DNA from: Orobanche coerulescens
Taxonomy: Eukaryota; Streptophyta; Magnoliopsida; Lamiales; Orobanchaceae
Direction: 5' to 3'
NCBI GenBank assembly: GCA_033398695.1
Contig: CM065803.1
Coordinates: 103,094,001-103,158,000 of the forward strand
Length of the DNA stretch: 64,000 nucleotides
Shown here: one piece after another, positions 57,422-64,000 of the stretch
Layout: the number at the start of each line of letters is the position of its first letter
Position numbering within the stretch: position 1 is the first letter of the stretch
Notes under the pieces: model-generated
What the model saw: only the letters and a program-made list of their open reading frames with translations
What the model was told of the DNA's origin: nothing
Databases searched by the model: none
Program-made: the position numbers and the translations under genes

Positions 57422-57902
57422 TACTACCCCCCTTAAAAGAAGTTTCGTCCCGAAACTTAAAACAAGTAGGGAGAAGCAATATCCCGCCAGGAAAAATCAA
57501 TGAGATACACAAGAACGAGAATGATCACAATGAATGATATGAATTCAAATCCAACAAGGATCAAGAATGACTCACCGGGGTGAAATGATAACGTAATGAG
57601 TGATAGCTCAAATGAAATGATTGGAACCATTGTTCCCCGTGAAGTGAATGATTAGTTTGATAATTATAAGTCTCAACGTGATTGACATGTGATGAATGGA
57701 TTATATGAATGAATGAACGACAAATGAAATGAATGATTATACTATTAGCGAGCAAGAATTAACTTGCTCCAAACCGGTGATGAATGTCCTTACCTCTGGC
57801 TCTCGAAGCCTGATAGGACCCCTTGAATGAAGCACGGGCTGGAGTAACAAAATCCCTCGAGGCCCTTGAACTCTATCGAGATCTACTAGCATTAGAACTC
57901 CT

Positions 57903-58100
57903 GCAGTATTTCCGTAGTTGTCCCGGGTTCCCACACAGAAAACAGACAATAGCTAGCACCGTACACCGAGTACTCACGTGTCCTGCTGAATCACAATTAA
58001 AGAAAACAATAGTCGAACTCTTCGTCTGAGATGAAGATGCTCTCCCAGCACGAAGACGACTAGAAAACGATCTCTTGGACGTCGGAGTCCGATGTCCCTC
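57903..58100 (-). pseudogene. vestigial gag with altered knuckle, internal region B of element J
   Basis: The same frame as in region A (FFNCDSAGHVSTRC, CFLCGNPGQLRKYC). Neither knuckle has a complete CCHC set, so zinc binding is doubtful. The frame itself stays open. Confidence 0.72.
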
Positions 58101-59074
58101 TGACAGATCTTTTCATACCTAGGCAGGAAGTCACATGATAATTACAGATCCCGTATGAAGATCGCATTATGATTACGTTACGGAATGATGATAATGAGCA
58201 TACATGCTCTAACATAATGGATGCATTAATAATGCGGTAAATCATCATCGACATGATGCCGGAATATGATAAGATAGCATGAAAGATCAAGTGAGGTGAC
58301 ATGATTATCTGATAAAATTCCTGAAATGATTATCTTGAACAAGTTAACAAGGTCAAAAATTCGATCCACAAGATCAACAACTGAACCGTGAGATGGACTG
58401 GATGATTAATGAATTAACTGAGAAATGATATTAACTGAGTGATGAATGAATTAACTGAGCGATGAGATTGACTGAGTGATGAATGAATTAACTGAACAAT
58501 GAGATTGACTAAGTGATGAATGAATTAACTGAACAATGAGATTGACTGAGTGATGAATGAATTAACGGAACAGTGAGATTGACTGAGTGATGAATGAATT
58601 AACTGAGCAATGAGACTGACTGGATGATGAATGAATTAACTGAGCAGTGAGACTGACTGAATGATGAATGAATTAATATGATCGACAAGATAAAATGATG
58701 ATTGAGGATTGTTAACTGATGAATGAGTTGATACTTAGCAATTACACAAGTCACACGTGCTCCAAAACAATTAGTCATGAATCAATCATAACAATAATAT
58801 CACATATAGGTTTCAACAAAGCACGTATAATTAATGACATAATGAATGTATGAACATAAAGAGAATCGAGTCCTTACACAGGTCATAGGAAGCTTCGAGG
58901 TCTGACGATACTAGTCTTCACTGACGACGACTCGATAAATGAATGACTCGTGCAGTCATACAAATTTCACGACGCACAAAACCCGACTGTCCAGATTGTC
59001 ATAACCTGAGAGTCCCACTACTACCGCATCGGTAGAGCCACATAACTCACATATCAGGGTATCTCACAACCCAA

Positions 59075-59087
59075 AGCTCTGATACCA
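59075..59087 (-). promoter_or_regulatory. primer-binding site, internal region B of element J
   Basis: AGCTCTGATACCA on the + strand, 5 nt from LTR C. It is identical to the PBS at 53711-53723. Confidence 0.93.
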
Positions 59088-59092
59088 TCTTC

Positions 59093-62000
59093 TGTAACAC
59101 CCCAAAATCCTATTGGGTTATTACAGTGCCGTGGATCCCATGCCAGGAGATCCACCACGCGAACACGACTAAAATACATTAAATTAAATAACAAGGGAAA
59201 ATCATAGTCCCTGCCATGATATCCGACAAAATATTCCGATAAGGAATTTCAACGACAATGATGGGCCTACATGGCCAAAAATAAAATACAACAACATCCA
59301 CGAGCATCTGCTCGGGTAATACATAATGACAATGACTGACAAACTGGAGAACATCCCAACTGACTGACAAACATGAACAACTCGGACTAGTATCGCTCGA
59401 ATGCCTCGTCGCCATCATCATGCCCCTGTGTCTCAACTCTCTCCTCGCAAGCACCTAAAACATGAAAACATGTTCCGCCCCCACGGGGTCAGTCATCCAG
59501 ATAATGAACATGATATGCATCCAAAGGCGGAATGAAACGGTACAATGATAATAATAATACTAGATGCTCACAAACCAAGGTAAGAACCAAGCATTCGTGA
59601 AACACTATGCCCACGGCATACTATTAATACCTGTTCAACATGTTAGAACATAAGTGCCCAACGACGAATCATAATCACAGAGTACCACAATGAATTACAC
59701 GACATGAACCAAACCAAAACTAAATTAAATATGAATCACAATGATTACATGAAGATGAACCAAACCAAAACTGAATTAAATATGAATCACAATGAATTAC
59801 ATGAATATGAACCAAACCAGAACTGAATTAAATATTAGAGTTAAATGACGAGTATCACAGTATGCCCAAATGAAATGTGTGAGTGCACAAGTAGCCGAGT
59901 GTCCGGAGCCCCGCATATACACCTGCAACTTGGCGTAATTAGTCTCACGGAGGTACTTTACCGTGTGCACAGTCTAAATGTGTCCAGAGTCCCGCATATA
60001 CACATGACCATAGTGTGCCCGACTATCATAGTATGCCCGAATGGAATGTGTGAGTGCACAAGTAGCCGAGTGTCCGGAACCCCGCATATACACCCGCAAC
60101 TTGGCCTAATTAGTCTCACGGAGGTACTTTAACGTGTGCACAGTCTAAATGTGTCCGGAGTCCCGCATATACACATGACCACAGTGTGCCCGACTAAAAA
60201 TTCCACACATATGCCACCCGGACACGAAACACAATCCCGGAAGGTCACAAAAACAAAAGCGACCAAAATTCAAAGATTACCGAATTCACTAGAATGATAG
60301 TATGCTGTCTTGAGTCGACCAACACGATAATGATGACTCACGGATGGGCACCGTCCTCGGCGGTCCCAACTCAATACCTCGATTACCTTAGAATGGTCAA
60401 TCGATAACAACGACATAACAGATGGGAACTATCCTCGACAGCCCCAATTCAATACCTCGATTGCCTTAGAATGGCCAACCGATAACAATGATGCAGCGGA
60501 TGATTCAATACCTCGATTGCCTTAAATGGCCAATCGATAACAATGATACAACGAATGATTGAGCACCTCGATTCCCTGAATGGCCAGTCGATAATAATGA
60601 TACAATGAGTAATTGAGCACCTCGATTGCCTTAGAACGGCTAATCGATGACAATGATACAATGAATGATTGAACTCCTCGATTGCCTTAGAATGTCCAAT
60701 CGATAACAATGATATAATGAACGATTGAGCTCCTAGATTGCCTTAGAACGGCCAATCGATAACAATGATATAATGAATGATTGAACTCCTCGATTGCCTT
60801 AGAACGGCCAATCGATAACAATGATACAATGAATGATTGAACTCCTCGATTGCCTTAGAACGGCCAACCGATAACAATGATACAATGAATGATTGAACTC
60901 CTCGATTGCCTTAGAACGACCAATCGATAACAATGACACAATGAATGCCTCGGCACCTTTAATCGGCTACCGACTACGAAGATGAGAATGAATACGACAA
61001 TGCCTTCAATCGGCCAATACAACATGAATGGCAAGACGCCAACATTAATAACAATGATTACAACAATGTCTTAGATCGACATCAATATTAACAACAACAA
61101 TCGATACATCGATACCGTGAACCGGCTATCGACAATAACATTAACAACGAGTATCTCAATGCCTTATCGGCCATTAATGAACAACAACATTTGGCATAAT
61201 TGCCGAAAGGTATCGTATCGAATGATCCATTAATATCAATGAACTCATGAAGAGACTAAGTCTCGGAATGATATAACACATTCATACACATATATGATAA
61301 CATTAATCTCATTGACTAGTACATGTATAAAACTTGCCTCAACCGAAGGTGATGAAATCCTTCCACGAACAACGAACGGCGTCCTCCGATAAACACAAGT
61401 ACTCGAACAACCTTGAATGAAATACAATTCATTCAATAATACAATATCAATCGAAATCAACACAACGACCGAAAGAAACTCTTTGAGGCATTTAATCGAA
61501 CACTAAATGTTCAAAGTTCCTCAAGAACCTAATAATCATCAATCGGATTGAACGAATTGAAGATATGGATATACAATCCATAGAACACGATTAATAATGT
61601 TTACTAACATCAACTGATTCATCAAATTCGGACGTACAATGAAAATCAAGAAGAAATCCCGAAAATCAAATTCTAGGAGATTTCAAGAAATTACCTCGAT
61701 CCGACGAAGAACAACGATTTAATGTAGATATAATCGACAAGATCCTCAAAAATGCTTAGAAATCGTTTGGAATCGACCAAAAACTCCACTTCCCGATTTT
61801 TCCCGTCGCCAACCGCACCTGGGTGAAGATATGATGTAAAAATAAGGTCTAGCCCGTCCCTGGCCTATATATGGCCGACAGGGTTACGGCCGTAACCGGC
61901 AGGGCCTTACGGCCGTAACCGGCATTCATCAAAAACCGCCCAGCGCCTACCGATCGCTTACGGCCGTAACCGACAGGGCCTTACGGCCGTAACTCAGTAC

Positions 62001-62679
62001 TTACGGCCGTAACCAGCACTCGTCCGAACATCGCTGCACCTGCATTTGTCCAGAATCGATACTTACGGCCAGAACTAAGATTTGTCCAGCCATGTCCGCG
62101 AGCACGTACGGTCAGAATCGCACCTTACGACCGTAACTCGGCCAGGCCAGGCCCTGCTCCAAGAAGTGCGGCCGTGACTCAGCCGTGGCCACTCCGACGG
62201 CCCGGACGATCCCGAAACCCGAACCTGAATATGAATCGAAGATACGGTTACGAAGTAATCGAAATACGAATCCAAGCGCTAAGAGAACACACGATTCCGA
62301 CCACCCGAAGGCTCGAAATTCGACAACGGAAAGTAATTACCCCAAACTTTGGGAAATTAGGAAAATGGCCCAAAACGTCCGAAAAACACGATACACGATC
62401 AAAACACCAATCCAAAGCTCCCAACATGAATAATAACATTAAATGAACTTCGAGAAACTCGAAACAACAGTTTCGGACGAGATTCGCAAGAATCGATCTC
62501 AAGTGCGGAAAACCGCTTAAGAACACGGAACTCAACAAAACGATGCCGAAACGAACTCGGATGACAAAAAGTGCAGAATTAATCATTCTCAGAATGACGA
62601 TACGGTCCAGAGCGAGTCGTCAAAATGGACTTCCGTCAAAAAAATAAAATTACCAGAATCCGAAATTGCGGATATTAAA
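59093..62679 (-). repeat. LTR C (outer 5' LTR) of element J
   Basis: 3587 bp. The outer terminus reads GATATTAAA instead of GATATTACA, so the conserved CA end is lost. It contains the same duplications, 56-bp array and promoter array. Confidence 0.9.
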
Positions 62680-63093
62680 GAGTAATCCATGTAACGAATC
62701 GAGGGTGACTCAGTTCGAGTATACTAATCCCATTAGTATACCTACAACATGTGTTCACACTAACATTTAGTGACGACAAATACTCTCCAAGTCAAAGAAC
62801 ACGTCATATAAATCTTCACATAAGCTTAACGCCCAAGTCAAGTTTTGCGAACGATTAAGTACTTGAGCCACAAACTTTTCCAGTGCTGATATCCTTATCT
62901 AATAAGGAGTGGAATGTTTGCTTCAAATACGTGGATTATTTTCCCTATATATATTAAGAGTCAGGAATGCCAGTGACATCCAGTAAATAAAGAAACAAAC
63001 AATTGCCTTCTGATAAGAATTTACATAATAACAAGTACAATGCCCTCTCTGATACATCCTCCGAGTCGCATTAGAGGGCATATTCCTAAAAAT
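62680..63093 (-). repeat. copia 3' LTR start, interrupted by element J
   Basis: On the minus strand AAGTGGGAGAT (PPT-like, 63105-63094) is followed by TTTTAGGAATATGCCCTC, one base from the usual copia LTR start TGTTAGGAATATGCCCTC. The LTR runs left to the insertion point of element J. Confidence 0.7.
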
Positions 63094-63169
63094 CTCCCAC
63101 TTGCACTCAATGCCACACACTATGGTATCTAATACCCATGTTCTCCAGATGACGCTCTAAGCTTATTTG

Positions 63170-63998
63170 AGAAAGTGACGTGGTCAGTGGATCAGCGACA
63201 TTGTCTTCTGAGTCTACTCTATGCTGCACAATGTATCATTTGCGAACAAATTATATCATGAGATGGTACTTTCCCTCAATGTGTTTTGTACTATTATGAA
63301 ACCTCAGCTTTTTGGCCTGTTCTATAGCTTCGTCATTATCGCACTAAATCGGAACAGGCAGCTCAGCACATGGTATCACTTGAAGTTCACCTAGAAACTT
63401 CTTAATCCAAAACTCTTCCTTAGAGGCCTCCGAGGCCGCTTGATACTCAGACTTACAGTTGAAATCAGTAGTCGTGCTTTGCCAAGATACTACTCTTATA
63501 TTAAGAGTAAAAATGTAGCTAGAAGTAGAGATAGAGTCGTCTTTCTATCCTTGGAAGTCTCAATCAGTGAAGCCCATCGCATTCAGTTCTCCACCACCAT
63601 ACATAAGAATTAGATCTCTAGTCATTCTTAAGTACTTAAGAGCATTCTTTACGGTGGTCTAATGTTCCTTTCCTGGGTTTTCCTGGAACCTAATTACATG
63701 CTCACAACATGTGCAATGTCAGGTCTCATACAAAGCATATCATACATAGGCTACGCACGGCCAAAGCATATGGTATAATACTCATTTCCTTTCGTTGTTC
63801 CTCAGTTTGAGGACACATCTTAGAGGTGAGTTTTATTCCAAGTCGCATCGAAAGGAAGCCTCTTTTAGATTCATCCATCTTAAACCGCCTTAAGCTTTTA
63901 TCTATATAGAGGGTTTATGAAAGATCTATCATTCTCTTCGCTCTATCATTCTCTTCGTGTGGGAATTCCAAGAATATAGGTGGTTTCTCCCAAGTCTT
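63170..63998 (-). pseudogene. Ty1/copia RT end and RNase H, decayed
   Basis: On the minus strand, in order: YIDKSLRRFKMDESKRGF, KMCPQTEEQRKEMS, KNALKYLRMTRDLILMYGGG, then DDSISTSSYIFT and WQSTTTDFNCKSEYQAASEA, KEEFWIKKFLGELQVIP, CDNDEAIEQAKKLRFHNS, and DNVADPLTT. These are the RT thumb and RNase H of Ty1/copia pol. At least five in-frame stops are seen. It is followed by a PPT-like tract and LTR at 63094. The window edge cuts it. Confidence 0.85.
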
Positions 63999-64000
63999 TC

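Larger units (their letters stand above)
57422..59092 (-). other. internal region B of element J
   Basis: Collinear with 52142-53728: PPT and hairpin (57422-57458), vestigial gag (about 57903-58100), 36-bp tandem repeat (58395-58675), PBS (59075-59087). It has about 90 bp near 57780-57870 that region A lacks. In the second knuckle the zinc-binding His is changed to Gln (GNPGQLRKYC). Confidence 0.85.
48501..62679 (-). mobile_element. element J: three-LTR, two-internal chromovirus derivative
   Basis: Three 3.6-3.7-kb LTRs (48501-52141, 53729-57421, 59093-62679) alternate with two short internal regions (52142-53728, 57422-59092). Each internal region has PPT and hairpin on its left and PBS on its right, so all parts are minus-strand and in register. 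Flanks are GAGAA (48496-48500) and GAGTA (62680-62684), a 4/5 match, suggesting one TSD around the whole array. No pol is present. The arrangement is best explained by unequal LTR recombination between copies. Confidence 0.9.

Overview
The window is nuclear DNA of a flowering plant, probably a eudicot; the species cannot be named from the sequence. No intact host gene is visible. Nearly all 64 kb is transposable elements nested in one another: Ty3/gypsy chromoviruses of Tekay/Del type, one Athila-type Ty3/gypsy element, Ty1/copia pieces, and two CACTA DNA transposons. Several boundaries are fixed to the base by TG...CA ends, target-site duplications (TSDs), primer-binding sites (PBS) and polypurine tracts (PPT).

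Layout. Element A (627-9860, + strand, TSD TCGTG) is a full-length chromovirus with broken gag-pol, set in older repeat DNA (1-621 and 9866-11679). An eroded chromovirus 3' end (about 11735-12734) follows. CACTA-2 starts at 12735 and carries Transposase_24-like exons on the minus strand. It is split by element D (14203-22647, minus, TSD GATAT), a chromovirus derivative that kept its signals but has no pol, and it resumes at 22653-22947. A copia LTR (22948-23539 and 33914-34157) is split by element F (23540-33913, minus, TSD ATGGC), an Athila-type element that keeps gag-protease and the env-position ORF but has lost RT, RNase H and integrase by an in-frame deletion. Element G (34159-39348, +) is a decayed chromovirus with RNase H and integrase. 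A minus-strand copia region (39904-42796, 48301-48500, 62680-64000) is interrupted twice. The first interruption is CACTA-1 (42797-48300, TSD TAT), which carries captured, intron-containing fragments of a dynamin-related protein 1 gene and an AMT2-type ammonium transporter gene. The second is element J (48501-62679, minus), an unusual LTR-internal-LTR-internal-LTR array.

Most interesting signals. (1) A 19-nt hairpin with a GGA loop and covarying stem pairs lies between the pol stop codon and the PPT in four chromovirus families, including two with no pol left. (2) Each LTR family carries its own iterated self-complementary word just upstream of a TATA box (TTACGTACGTAA, TTACGGCCGTAA, TAGCGCACGCTA), and the Athila element has a fourth (CCTATCGGCCGATAGG) that also sits inside its gag reading frame. 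Differences between sister LTRs concentrate in these words. (3) Two lineages show shared-LTR tandem structures. (4) CACTA-1 carries two unrelated host gene fragments in genomic form.

The elements act as nested parasites. Those without pol (D, F, J, both CACTA copies) would depend on enzymes supplied by related copies elsewhere.
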